Source of the DNA: Skermanella mucosa
GTDB taxonomy: Bacteria > Pseudomonadota > Alphaproteobacteria > Azospirillales > Azospirillaceae
DNA: 64,000 bases
Direction of reading: 5' to 3'
Assembly (NCBI RefSeq): GCF_016765655.2
Contig: NZ_CP086108.1
Coordinates: 1-64,000 of the forward strand
Each line of letters starts with the position of its first letter. The first letter of the stretch is position 1. A program made the translations under genes and the position numbers. A model generated the notes under the pieces. That model ran no database searches and had not been told where the DNA came from. It saw only the letters and a list, made by a program, of their open reading frames with translations. This document shows, in pieces, positions 16,223-24,327 of the stretch.

Positions 16223-17863
16223 ATGAGCACACTCCCCGGTACCGCCGCCGCCCGCTGGGCCATCGCCCTGACGGAAATCCCCAGCGTGACCGGAACCGCC
16301 GACGAGGCCGGGTTCGCCGGGCGGCTGGTGGACCTGCTGCGCGCCAGCCCCCTGTTCGCCGGCCGGCCCGGCGACGTCTGGACCATCCCCGTGCCGGGCG
16401 GGCGGCACGCGCGGGCCTGCGTCTGCGCGCTGCTGCGGGGCAGGGGGCCGCGCACCGTCGTGCTGACCGGGCATTTCGACACCGTGGGAATCGACGACTA
16501 CGGCGACCTGTCGCCCCTCGCCTGCCGGCCGGAGGCGCTGAAAACCGCCCTGGCGGAACGGCTGCGCCGGGAGGCGGCGACCCCGGCGGAACGGCTGGCG
16601 CTCGCCGACCTGGACGGGCCGGACTTCCTGCCCGGCCGCGGGCTGCTGGACATGAAGGCCGGGCTCGCCGCCGGGCTGGCGGCGATGGAGGAGGCCGCGG
16701 CGGACCCGGACTATCCGGGCAGCCTGCTGTTCCTGGCCGTGCCGGACGAGGAGGTCAACTCCGACGGCGCCCGCGCCGCCGCAGCCTCCCTGGCCGGCCT
16801 GGGCCGCGACCGGGGGCTGGAGATCGTCGCGGCGGTCAACCTGGACGCCCTGGTGGAGGACGGCGACGGAACCGAGGGGCGGGCGGTAGCCCTGGGCACC
16901 ATCGGCAAGCTCCTGCCCAGCGCCCTGGTGGTCGGCCGCGCGACCCACGCCTCCGACGCCTTCCGCGGCCTGGGCGCCTGCGCGCTGGCCGGCGCTCTGG
17001 CGGCAGAAATGGAATGGGCGCCCGACCTGCTGGAGCGCACCCGGGGCGAAAGCGGGGAGGAGGTCACCGCCGGGGTGACCCTGCTCGGCATGAAGGACAC
17101 CAAGCAGGGCTACAACGTCACCACGCCCGAGCGGGTCTGGATGTTCTGGAACGTCATGACCCAGCGGCGCGGCCCGGCCGAGGTGCTGGGCATCGTGGCG
17201 CGGCTCGCCGGCCGGGCGGCGCGCGGCTTCACGGACCGGCTCGGCGAGCGGCACGGCACCCCGACGGGCGAAGTGCCGGTGCTGACCTTCGACGTGCTCC
17301 GGCAGGAGGTCGAGCGCCGGGGACCGGCCGCCGCCGAAGCCCTGGCGGAGGCGGCCCGCGACGCGGCGGAGCGCGGGCTTGACCTGCCGGAACAGAGCCG
17401 GATCGTCACCGAACGCGCCTGGGAACTGAGCGGCCGGTCCGGCCCCGCGATCGTCCTGGGCTTCGCGTCCATGCCCTACCTGGCGACCAGCCTGGGGGAA
17501 GACCCTGCGGCGCGCCGGCTGGAAACCGCCTGCGCCGAGGCCGCCGCCAATGTCGCCCGGCGCCACGGAACCACGATCCGGCTGCTGCGCTATTTCCCCG
17601 GCATCTCGGACATGAGCTTCCTGGGCCAGGCGGACGAGGCCGCCATCCCCGTCATCGCCGCCAACACCCCGCCCTGGGGCGCCGGCATCGCCTGGCCCGA
17701 CGGCCCGGCGCTCGGCGGAGTCCCCATCGTCAACGCGGGACCCTGGGGCCGCGACTACCACACCCCGCTGGAACGACTGTGCGTCCCTTACGCCTTCGAC
17801 GTCCTGCCCGACCTGGTCGGCGGGATCGCAAGGCGGACGCTGGAGGACTCCGGGCCGGCGTGA
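16223..17863 (+). CDS. M20-family metallopeptidase, RocB-like
   Basis: A 546-residue zinc hydrolase of the M20/ArgE-RocB type. Metal-ligand motifs are visible: GHFDTVG (His-x-Asp), LLDMKAGLA (bridging Asp), PDEEVNSDG (catalytic Glu pair) and a C-terminal HTPLERLCVP. RocB proteins are associated with arginine utilisation in Bacillus, but the exact peptide substrate is unproven. The ATG at 16223 gives the expected length. It stands alone: a short intergenic region separates it from the orphan antitoxin upstream, and a tandem repeat field follows it. Confidence 0.87.
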   Translation: MSTLPGTAAARWAIALTEIPSVTGTADEAGFAGRLVDLLRASPLFAGRPGDVWTIPVPGGRHARACVCALLRGRGPRTVVLTGHFDTVGIDDYGDLSPLACRPEALKTALAERLRREAATPAERLALADLDGPDFLPGRGLLDMKAGLAAGLAAMEEAAADPDYPGSLLFLAVPDEEVNSDGARAAAASLAGLGRDRGLEIVAAVNLDALVEDGDGTEGRAVALGTIGKLLPSALVVGRATHASDAFRGLGACALAGALAAEMEWAPDLLERTRGESGEEVTAGVTLLGMKDTKQGYNVTTPERVWMFWNVMTQRRGPAEVLGIVARLAGRAARGFTDRLGERHGTPTGEVPVLTFDVLRQEVERRGPAAAEALAEAARDAAERGLDLPEQSRIVTERAWELSGRSGPAIVLGFASMPYLATSLGEDPAARRLETACAEAAANVARRHGTTIRLLRYFPGISDMSFLGQADEAAIPVIAANTPPWGAGIAWPDGPALGGVPIVNAGPWGRDYHTPLERLCVPYAFDVLPDLVGGIARRTLEDSGPA

Positions 17864-17960
17864 GCGATTCCTTCACCATTCCCTGCCATACTGCCCGCCG
17901 CACCCCGGTGCCGGATCTTTGCAGCGTGAATAGGGGAACCGGGGCGTGCCGCCGTTTGAT

Positions 17961-18605
17961 GACATTCGCTGACATAACCCCGGGGGGGAGCAGACGCACG
18001 GACACGCCGCCGGGCGCCGAGAACACCCCTGTTTCGTCATGGCCGGACTTGATCCGGCCATCCACGCGCAAGCTTCACCACGGCAGTCTGCGCGTGGATG
18101 CGCGGGTCAAGCCCGCGCATGACGAAAAGTGACGAAAAGCGAAGCACTCCCGGGGCCGCCATCATGACATTCGCTGACATACCCCCAGGGGGAGCAGACG
18201 CACGGACACGTCGCCGGGCGCCGAGAACACCCCCATTTCGTCATGGCCGGACTTGATCCGGCCATCCACGCGCAAGCTTCACCACGGCAGTCTGCGCGTG
18301 GATGCGCGGGTCAAGCCCGCGCATGACGAAAAGTGACGAAAAGCGAAGCACTCCCGGGGCCGCCATCATGACATTCGCTGACATACCCCCAGGGGGAGCA
18401 GACGCACGGACACCTCGCCGGGCGCCGGGAACACCCCCATTTCTTCATGGCCGGACTTGATCCGGCCATCCACGCGCAAGCTTCATCACGGCAGTCTGCG
18501 CGTGGATGCGCGGCTCAAGCCCGCGCATGACGAAAAGTGACGAGAAGCGAAGCACTCCCGGGGCCACCGCCGTCATGACGTTTGCTGACATACCCCCGGG
18601 GGGCC
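17961..18605. repeat. Three tandem ~205 bp repeats containing bipartite palindromes, plus a partial fourth
   Basis: Copies begin with GACATTCGCTGACAT at 17961, 18166 and 18370, and a truncated fourth (GACGTTTGCTGACAT) begins at 18577. Each copy holds an ~88 bp hairpin (first at 18036-18123). Palindrome GGCCGGA/TCCGGCC lies around CTTGA, then complementary CCACGCGCA/TGCGCGTGG, then palindrome TGCGCGGG/CCCGCGCA around TCAAG, with GTCAT/ATGAC outside. Copies differ at only a few positions. They occupy the space between the RocB-like gene and the convergent DUF2382 gene, so they may serve as a bidirectional transcript end. Short open frames inside are repeats, not genes. Confidence 0.88.
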
Positions 18606-18615
18606 GCCCTTGGTC

Positions 18616-19479
18616 TCAGGCCTCCCGCACCTTCGGCCGGGCAGGCTTCGACCCCGACGGTTTGGCCGGCTTGCCCGGCACGGTCGCCGCCTTGACCGAA
18701 CCGGACCGCCCTTGCGACGAGCCGCTGAAGCCCATGTCCTCGACCATCACGTCCTGGCGGCGCACGGTGCCGCTGACGGTCTCCTCGTGCTCGTTGCTGT
18801 GCTTGGTCAGGACGACCTCCTCGACGACGTGGGCGCGCTTGGCGACCACCGGCCGCTCGCGGGTCTCGGTCATCTCGATGGTGCGCTCCTCGAAGGCATG
18901 GTCCAGCTCATCCGGGGTCAGGTCGCGGTCCACGCGGCTGCGCTCGACTTCGACGCTCTCGCCGCGCAGGTTGATCGTCTGCTCGACCTCGCGTTCGCTG
19001 ACCGTCACCTTCAGGCGCTTGCCGCCGGTGGTCCGCTCCTTGCCGACCTCCAGTTCCTCCTCGATCACCTGGGCGGTCTCGGCCTCCCCGTAGTCGGCCT
19101 CCTCGTCTTCCTCGGCCTCTTCCTCGTCCGCCTCGGCCTCTTCCGCCCGGGCCCGCTCGGCGTCGCGGGCGTCCAGCCGCTCGGCCAGAGCTTCCGGGGT
19201 CAGCGCTCCGAAGCGGCGCATCACGGCCAGGGCGTCGTCGGCCCTGTCGTCGTCGGTCTCGGCGACAACCATCGCGCCGCCCTTCTGCATCGCATCGGCA
19301 TAGCGCCGGGCCTGGCTTTCGTCGTAACCGGCCTCCAGCAAGCGGCTGGAGATCTCGTCCGCGGGCGCGCCCTGCAGGATCTCCATCGCTTCCTTGTCGA
19401 AACCAGCTCCGGCAAGCTCGCCGAGCACGTTCCCGGCGATGTCGCCGTCTTCGAAAAGTCCGATGATCGATGTGGTCAT
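18616..19479 (-). CDS. DUF2382 (YsnF/AvaK) stress-response protein
   Basis: A 287-residue protein from the ATG at 19479, which follows an AGAGGCG-type ribosome-binding site. A longer open frame upstream is not supported. The N-terminal ~90 residues form a small domain (IIGLFEDGDIAGNVLGELAG then GFDKEAMEILQG), followed by a strongly acidic linker (EEAEADEEEAEEDEEADYGE). The C-terminal DUF2382 domain carries paired motifs such as RTTGGKRLKVTVSEREVEQT and RPVVAKRAHVVEEVVLTK. Family members are linked to general stress and PRC-barrel proteins; the biochemical role is unknown. A basic Gly/Pro/Lys tail ends the protein. Confidence 0.85.
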   Translation of the reverse strand: MTTSIIGLFEDGDIAGNVLGELAGAGFDKEAMEILQGAPADEISSRLLEAGYDESQARRYADAMQKGGAMVVAETDDDRADDALAVMRRFGALTPEALAERLDARDAERARAEEAEADEEEAEEDEEADYGEAETAQVIEEELEVGKERTTGGKRLKVTVSEREVEQTINLRGESVEVERSRVDRDLTPDELDHAFEERTIEMTETRERPVVAKRAHVVEEVVLTKHSNEHEETVSGTVRRQDVMVEDMGFSGSSQGRSGSVKAATVPGKPAKPSGSKPARPKVREA

Positions 19480-19692
19480 TCGAGTCGCCTCTGTGTCATT
19501 CCATAGCTGACGTCGAGCGGCTTCCGCCCCGCCCACTTCGCACTGCACAAAAACATGGCGCGCCGCGCGAGGTTCCGGGGACCGGCAGGGGTATAAGGGA
19601 TGGCGGTACCTGAACGAACGCGCTGGAGCCTTCCCGCCGGGACATGACAGGATTTCCGCAAATTCGTTTTCTGGAAGGGGAGGGGACGCCGC

Positions 19693-20166
19693 ATGAGCGC
19701 AGGAACTGACAAGCCCGGCGTGATCGCGCCGCCGCCGCTGCTGTTCGCCGGGGCCGTCGCCCTCGGCTTCGCGCTTCACCATTGGATCGCGCCGCTGGGG
19801 TTCGGCCTGCCCGGCGGGTTCCGCCTGGGGCTCGCCGGCCTGCTCGCCGTCGCGGCGCTGGCGCTGGCCGCCGCGGCGATCCGGCTGTTCAGCCGGGCCG
19901 GCACCCATGTGGAGCCGTGGAAGCCGGCGACCGCGCTGGTCACCGGCGGGATCTATGCCCGCACGCGCAACCCCATGTACCTCGCCATGGCCCTGCTCCA
20001 GACCGCCATCGCGCTCGGCTTCGACAGCGTCCCGGTGCTGGCCATGCTCGTCCCCGCGATCCTGGTGATCCGGTACGGGGTGATCGGCCGGGAGGAACGC
20101 TACCTCGCCGCCAAGTTCCCGGCCGACTACCCGGAATACCGGCGCCGCGTCCGCCGCTGGCTGTGA
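19693..20166 (+). CDS. Isoprenylcysteine carboxylmethyltransferase-family membrane protein
   Basis: A 157-residue integral membrane protein with about four hydrophobic segments (ALGFALHHWIAPLGFG, LAGLLAVAALALAAAAI, YLAMALLQTAIALGF, VLAMLVPAILVIRYGVI). The C-terminal catalytic signature is YARTRNPMY followed by REERYLAAKFPADYPEYRRR. This is the bacterial ICMT/PEMT-like family, putatively transferring methyl groups from SAM at the inner membrane; substrates in bacteria are mostly unknown. Length is normal. It converges with the methyltransferase gene 6 bp downstream. Confidence 0.86.
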   Translation: MSAGTDKPGVIAPPPLLFAGAVALGFALHHWIAPLGFGLPGGFRLGLAGLLAVAALALAAAAIRLFSRAGTHVEPWKPATALVTGGIYARTRNPMYLAMALLQTAIALGFDSVPVLAMLVPAILVIRYGVIGREERYLAAKFPADYPEYRRRVRRWL

Positions 20167-20172
20167 ATGTTC

Positions 20173-20949
20173 CTAGGCCGGCTTGCGGTAGGCCACCAGC
20201 GAGGTCCTGGCGAGATGGACGAGCGGGAGCTTTTTCGACAAGTCGCCCAGGTGCCGGAACACGCCCGGCACCTTCGGCCGGTAGTCGTGCCACAGCACGA
20301 TGCCACCCGGCTTCAGCATCCGGAGCGCCTTCTCCGTGTCGCTGACCACATAGGAATGGGCGTGCGACCCATCGATGAAGATCAGGTCGAAGCCGCCGGC
20401 ATGGGGTGCGTCATCCAGCGCCTTGCTGTCGCCGTAGAGCTGCTCTATCTTCGCGGCGGCTTCGGTTCCCGTATAGAGGAATTCCGTGAAGCGGGATTCG
20501 CGAAGCGCGATCTCCCCATGCTCCCGATCGTCCCTGTCCGACGCCACGTAAGCCTCGTGCCCTTCCGGCGGCAGCGTCAGCGTGACGATCCGCGCGTCGG
20601 CCGGGCTGTTGCGCGCCAGGTGATAGGTGGTCTTGCCGGTACAGGTGCCGAACTCGAAGATCCGGGTGCGGCCCTTGGCCAGGACCGACAGGACCCAGCT
20701 TTCCAGGTCCGACACGCCGCCCACGGCCGGCTTGTCGCCCTGGCTGATGAAATGCACCTCGCCGCCCAGCCCGGGGCCGAACTCGGTGGCGCTGAAGGCC
20801 GGGTCGAAATCGCCGAGGGCGACCATCGGGACCGGCCAAGGCCCGAAGACGAAGCGGTTCTTCCGGCGCGCCCGCAGGGAGAGCAGGCGCCAAGCGAGCC
20901 AGCCGGACACGACGGTGGCGACGAAGGAATATAAAACGACGAAAATCAT
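20173..20949 (-). CDS. Membrane-anchored class I SAM methyltransferase
   Basis: A 258-residue protein from the ATG at 20949. A single N-terminal hydrophobic anchor (IFVVLYSFVATVVSGWLAWR) is followed by a basic stretch. A Rossmann-type methyltransferase core follows: IFEFGTCTGKTTYHLA for SAM binding, FDLIFIDGSHAHSYVV (motif post-II), and MLKPGGIVLWHDYRPKVPG. It resembles the CmcI/Methyltransf_24 family, whose members methylate sugars, lipids or small molecules. A much longer minus-strand frame that includes it runs through rpoZ and is not real. It may sit in a leftward unit with rpoZ upstream. Confidence 0.82.
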   Translation of the reverse strand: MIFVVLYSFVATVVSGWLAWRLLSLRARRKNRFVFGPWPVPMVALGDFDPAFSATEFGPGLGGEVHFISQGDKPAVGGVSDLESWVLSVLAKGRTRIFEFGTCTGKTTYHLARNSPADARIVTLTLPPEGHEAYVASDRDDREHGEIALRESRFTEFLYTGTEAAAKIEQLYGDSKALDDAPHAGGFDLIFIDGSHAHSYVVSDTEKALRMLKPGGIVLWHDYRPKVPGVFRHLGDLSKKLPLVHLARTSLVAYRKPA

Positions 20950-20990
20950 CCGCCTTATATACAGTAAGCGGTCGGAATGAACAGCCGCCG

Positions 20991-21557
20991 TCAGTCGTAG
21001 AAGCGGTTGCCGGGATCGTCCAGGGCGTCGCTGACGCCTTCCGCGTCGCCGCCATAGGCCTTGCCCAGGTCGTTCACGTTCTGGTCGACAAGGTTGCCGT
21101 CCTCGCCCTCGAAGCCCGCTCCGGGTTCCTGGTCCATGCGGCTGAGGACGTCGTCTTCTTCGCCGATGGGGGCCTCGCCGATGGCGTCGTCGCCGCCCAG
21201 GTCCTCGGCCTCGGTGTCCAGGTCGGACATGGCGATCTCGTCCTCGTCCCGGTCGCCGGCGTCGGGGCGGTCGACCCAGGCCTGTTCGCCGGCCATCAGC
21301 TCGGCCACGTCCTCGTCCGGCTCGTCCGCCTCGACCCGGCGCTGGTGGCCCTTCACCAGGGCTTCGCGCAGTCCTTCCAGCGGCACGGCGTGCTCGGCGA
21401 TCTCGCGCAGGGCGACGACCGTGTTCTTGTCGTCGTCGCGGTCGATCTCCAGCTCCGCGCCGGCGGCCACGTCGCGCGCCCGGCGGGCGGCGATCATGAC
21501 GAGCTCGAAACGGTTCGGGATCCGCGTGACGCAGTCTTCGACCGTAACTCGGGCCAT
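20991..21557 (-). CDS. rpoZ: RNA polymerase omega subunit with extended acidic tail
   Basis: Residues 1-75 are a clear omega subunit ([45 protein letters not shown]). Omega helps assemble and stabilise RNA polymerase by binding beta-prime. The remaining ~110 residues are very acidic and unassigned (e.g. [38 protein letters not shown]). The total of 188 residues is longer than the ~70-130 usual in the family, though long acidic tails occur in related alphaproteobacteria. GGAGGA precedes the ATG. Finding rpoZ about 2 kb from a replication origin is unusual. It could be the sole copy on a chromid or a paralogue. Confidence 0.88.
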   Translation of the reverse strand: MARVTVEDCVTRIPNRFELVMIAARRARDVAAGAELEIDRDDDKNTVVALREIAEHAVPLEGLREALVKGHQRRVEADEPDEDVAELMAGEQAWVDRPDAGDRDEDEIAMSDLDTEAEDLGGDDAIGEAPIGEEDDVLSRMDQEPGAGFEGEDGNLVDQNVNDLGKAYGGDAEGVSDALDDPGNRFYD

Positions 21558-21754
21558 GGTTCATATCCTCCGGAGTTCGTTTCGACTGGGGAGGACAAAC
21601 ATGCCCGAGGCTGATTTGTTTCGGTGGCGTAACAGTTAATGCGGTGACCGGCCCGACGGGATGGGACACGGCGGGACGGGGGCGGGGTCCGCTTGTTCAC
21701 CAGGAGAGCGACACGCCACCCGGCAGAAAGGCCGGCAGAAAGAAAGGAAGCTTC

Positions 21755-22321
21755 ATGACATCCGCACGATCGGTCTCCCGGCCGTCACCGCGCCAGCTCA
21801 GCCGCCAGCTCCGCGAGGAAAACGACCCCCATCTGCGCCGCCGGCGCTGGATCGTCGGCCTGTCCTATCTGGGGGCGACCATGGGCCAGATCGTCGGCCT
21901 GTATCAGGTCGGCGTGCTGCGCCGACTGCCGGACCCGCCGGTCGGGGTCTTCGATTCCGCCAGGGTCGATGCCTCGGACTATGCTTACCGTCGCATGCAG
22001 ACACCGGACGGCCTGATGATGGTGGCGACCTATGCCGTGACCGCCCTGCTGGCGGGTGCCGGCGGACGGGACCGCGCCCGGACCGACCCTTGGCTGCCGA
22101 TCGCCCTGGCCGCCAAGGCGCTCTACGACGCCGGCGTGACCGTCAAGCTGGGGCGGGAGGAATGGGCCGACAACCGGGCGCTCTGCGCCTACTGCCAGAC
22201 CGCCACCGTCGCGTCCTTCGCGACGGCGGCGCTGTCCCTTCCCGAAGCCGCGGAAGCGCTGCACGGGCTGGGGCGGGCCGGCGGCGGCGGGGACGCCGCG
22301 AACGACCGCCGCCGCGGATAA
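21755..22321 (+). CDS. Vitamin K epoxide reductase-like membrane protein
   Basis: A 188-residue protein starting at 21755 after an AAGGAAG ribosome-binding site. About four transmembrane helices are visible (WIVGLSYLGATMGQIVGLYQ, MMVATYAVTALLAGAG, WLPIALAAKALYDAG, TATVASFATAALSL). A redox CxxC, C144-AY-C147, lies before the last helix, where VKOR enzymes carry their quinone-reducing cysteines. The second (loop) cysteine pair of canonical VKOR is not seen, so it may be a reduced or divergent form. Members of the family reoxidise disulfide-forming proteins using quinone. No DsbA partner is adjacent. Confidence 0.72.
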   Translation: MTSARSVSRPSPRQLSRQLREENDPHLRRRRWIVGLSYLGATMGQIVGLYQVGVLRRLPDPPVGVFDSARVDASDYAYRRMQTPDGLMMVATYAVTALLAGAGGRDRARTDPWLPIALAAKALYDAGVTVKLGREEWADNRALCAYCQTATVASFATAALSLPEAAEALHGLGRAGGGGDAANDRRRG

Positions 22322-22361
22322 CCGCGGGAGAAGCCCGACGGACGGCGGATGCCGGCCCGGC

Positions 22362-22661
22362 TCAGCGGGACAGCAGCTCGGCCGCGATCCGCCGCCCTTC
22401 CTCGTCGGTGCCGCCGGACACCGTGGGGCGTCCGGCGCGCCGGTACCAATAGCCCGCGTTGTCCAGGTCGCCTTCGATCCGATGGAGCCACGCATGGATC
22501 CAGGCGGCATCGGCCCCGTCCAGTGCCTGGACGATGCCGTGGGCCGGTTCCCATTCGCCCCGCAGGCCATGGCGGATCGCCTGCAGCGTCGGGGGAAGGT
22601 CGGCCGGCGCCGGCTCCCGGTCGAGCGACGCGATGAAATCCTGTTCCGTGGTCCGTGCCAT
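22362..22661 (-). CDS. Conserved hypothetical protein
   Basis: A 99-residue soluble protein with the stretch LQAIRHGLRGEWEPAHGIVQ followed by ADAAWIHAWLHRIEGDLDNA and GYWYRRAGRP. This pattern is recognisable from small conserved alphaproteobacterial proteins of unknown function; the tandem helices look TPR-like. It is convergent with the VKOR-like gene and divergent from repA, and its promoter side faces the iteron array. No function can be assigned. Confidence 0.7.
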   Translation of the reverse strand: MARTTEQDFIASLDREPAPADLPPTLQAIRHGLRGEWEPAHGIVQALDGADAAWIHAWLHRIEGDLDNAGYWYRRAGRPTVSGGTDEEGRRIAAELLSR

Positions 22662-22728
22662 CGTTTCCTTATCCTTGTGATCTCGACGTTTCCGTCCCGG
22701 ACCCGATTTTCCCCCGATCCCGGGAGCT

Positions 22729-23105
22729 GGTCAACCGAACGCCAAGCCGGCCGTTCGGACGGGGCCGTAGGTCAATCCAACGCCAAGAGGGATAGGACGC
22801 CTCCACCCCGGCGGCCCGGTCCCGGGCCGGATGGTCAACCGAACGCCAAGGCCGCCGCCCGGTCAGGCCCTGTCAGGCCCCGAGTCCGGGCCTCATTTCC
22901 CCGTTTCCGGGAGGCCAGTCCGCAGCAAAGCCGATTCGCACGGGTCCTATTGGCCTTTGGTTGACCTCCTTCCGGTCAGGATTGGCGTTTGGTTCACCTC
23001 GCGGGGGCCGGGGTTGGCGTTTGGTTTACCTGCGTCCTGACTCGACGGTGAGTCCGGTTGGCGTTTGGTTTACCTGGGGGAAAAAGATCTGGCGTTTGGT
23101 TGACC
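22729..23105. other. Iteron-type replication origin (oriV)
   Basis: Eight 17 bp iterons with core TTGGCGTTTGGTTNACC are present. Three are in the opposite orientation, at 22729-22745, 22770-22786 and 22833-22849. Five are in direct orientation, at 22950-22966, 22982-22998, 23014-23030, 23058-23074 and 23089-23105. Direct copies are spaced at ~31-44 bp. Copies differ at 0-2 positions (for example TTGGCCTTTGG at 22950). The array lies immediately upstream of the initiator gene repA. By analogy with iteron plasmids it would bind the initiator and set copy number. An A-rich melting region is not obvious. Confidence 0.9.
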
Positions 23106-23168
23106 TGGGCCATTCACCATCTGGACGGGCGGTCCGCCGGTGGCATGATGCATCCATGAGGAGGACCC

Positions 23169-24068
23169 ATGAGTGAAGGACGCCAGTTAGGCCTGTTCGA
23201 CAGCCCCTTGCGCGGGGATGTCAGCAATGACCGTCGGATGATGGTCTGGGGCTTCTTCGCGCTGGATACCAGCCGCAAGTCGATGGACCCCATCATCTAT
23301 GACGACGGCCTGCGCCGGATCGAGGTCAAGCCGAGCTATTCCGGCATGGCCAACGTCGTGGACAAGGATTTCATCATTTATATCGCGAGCCTGATGCGCG
23401 AGAAGATCGACAAGGGGGAGCGGCCGGCGCAGAAGTTCACCTTCACCGCCAACGACTTCTGCCGCGTGTCGGGCAAGGTGGTCGGGGGTTCCGCCTACGA
23501 GCAGATCCGGGAGAGCATCGACCGGCTGCAGGGCACCCAGATCAAGACCAACATCGAGACCGGGGGGGAGGGCGAGGACGCCTGGTTCTCCTGGATCTCG
23601 AAGGCCAAGATCAACTATCGCACCACCAAGGACGGCAAGAAGTCGATGCGCTCGATCACGGTCGAGCTGTGCGACTGGCTCTACCGGGCCATCCTGCACG
23701 ACGACATGATGCTGACCTACAATTCGCGCTATTTCGAGCTGGCCCCGCTGCCCCGGCGCATCTACGAGATCGCCCGGAGCCACATGGGCGGCAACGAGGG
23801 TTTCCGGATCAACCTGGAATCCCTGAAGACCCATGTCGGCGGCTCGACGCCGCTGAAGGGTTTCAAATACCTGGTCAAGCAGTTGCTGGAGGCGGACAGC
23901 CTGCCCGATTTCGGCATCGCGCTGGCCAACCAGAAACACCTGGAAGCCGGCCCGCTGGACGGCTCCGAACGCATTCCGCTGAAGGACGTGGCCGTCATCT
24001 TCTGGCGCCGGTCGTCCGGCCGCCCGAGCGATTTCGCGGCGCTGCCCTTCTGGAATCCCGAACTGTGA
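23169..24068 (+). CDS. repA: Replication initiator protein RepA (RPA family)
   Basis: A 299-residue initiator of the alphaproteobacterial RPA type known from Azospirillum and Rhodospirillum-like plasmids. Conserved stretches include LGLFDSPLRGDVSNDRRMMV at the start, KFTFTANDFCRVSGKVVGGS and YEQIRESIDRLQGTQIKTNI in the middle, and a C-terminal winged-helix-like region (RRIYEIARSHMGGNEGFRIN then LESLKTHVGGSTPLKGF). It should bind the iterons directly upstream. The ATG at 23169 lies 64 bp after the last iteron, so iteron occupancy probably also represses repA. A partition parAB pair is not present in the window. Confidence 0.93.
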   Translation: MSEGRQLGLFDSPLRGDVSNDRRMMVWGFFALDTSRKSMDPIIYDDGLRRIEVKPSYSGMANVVDKDFIIYIASLMREKIDKGERPAQKFTFTANDFCRVSGKVVGGSAYEQIRESIDRLQGTQIKTNIETGGEGEDAWFSWISKAKINYRTTKDGKKSMRSITVELCDWLYRAILHDDMMLTYNSRYFELAPLPRRIYEIARSHMGGNEGFRINLESLKTHVGGSTPLKGFKYLVKQLLEADSLPDFGIALANQKHLEAGPLDGSERIPLKDVAVIFWRRSSGRPSDFAALPFWNPEL

Positions 24069-24145
24069 GGTCCCCGAGCGAGGAGACGTCCGGAACTTGA
24101 AAACGCTGACTTGAGGACACCGGGATGACATAGCGAAAAAGGAAA

Positions 24146-24167
24146 GGCCCGCCTGCCAGGGCGGGCC
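24146..24167 (-). terminator. Intrinsic terminator-like hairpin for leftward transcription
   Basis: Perfect 8 bp arms GGCCCGCC and GGCGGGCC surround TGCCAG. On the minus strand the stem is followed by TTTCCTTTTT, a terminator-like tail, while on the plus strand no T-tract follows. It lies downstream of repA, so it would stop transcripts heading into repA from the right. A second hairpin at 24258-24275 shares the 12-base core GCCTGCCAGGGC. Confidence 0.6.
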
Positions 24168-24257
24168 ATCCCCCGAACACAAGCGGCGGACGGATCCGCT
24201 TACCTGTAGCCTAGACACCTGCAGAGTAGTCGAGTCCGGTTCCTTCTGACAAGCGGA

Positions 24258-24275
24258 AAGCCTGCCAGGGCTTTT
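24258..24275 (+). terminator. Short hairpin downstream of repA
   Basis: AAAGCC and GGCTTT pair around TGCCAG and are followed by TCG after four T residues (GGCTTTTCG). A weak rightward terminator for repA is possible. Apart from the two hairpins, the 259 bp between repA and the next gene shows nothing recognisable. Confidence 0.45.
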
Positions 24276-24327
24276 CGCACCAGGGAAGGTGCGCCCGCCG
24301 CGGACCGCAACACTCCGCAGGGATATC

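Noticed and set aside
17961-18605. CRISPR array
   Set aside because: The repeat unit is ~205 bp and the intervening sequence is itself repeated, so there are no unique spacers.
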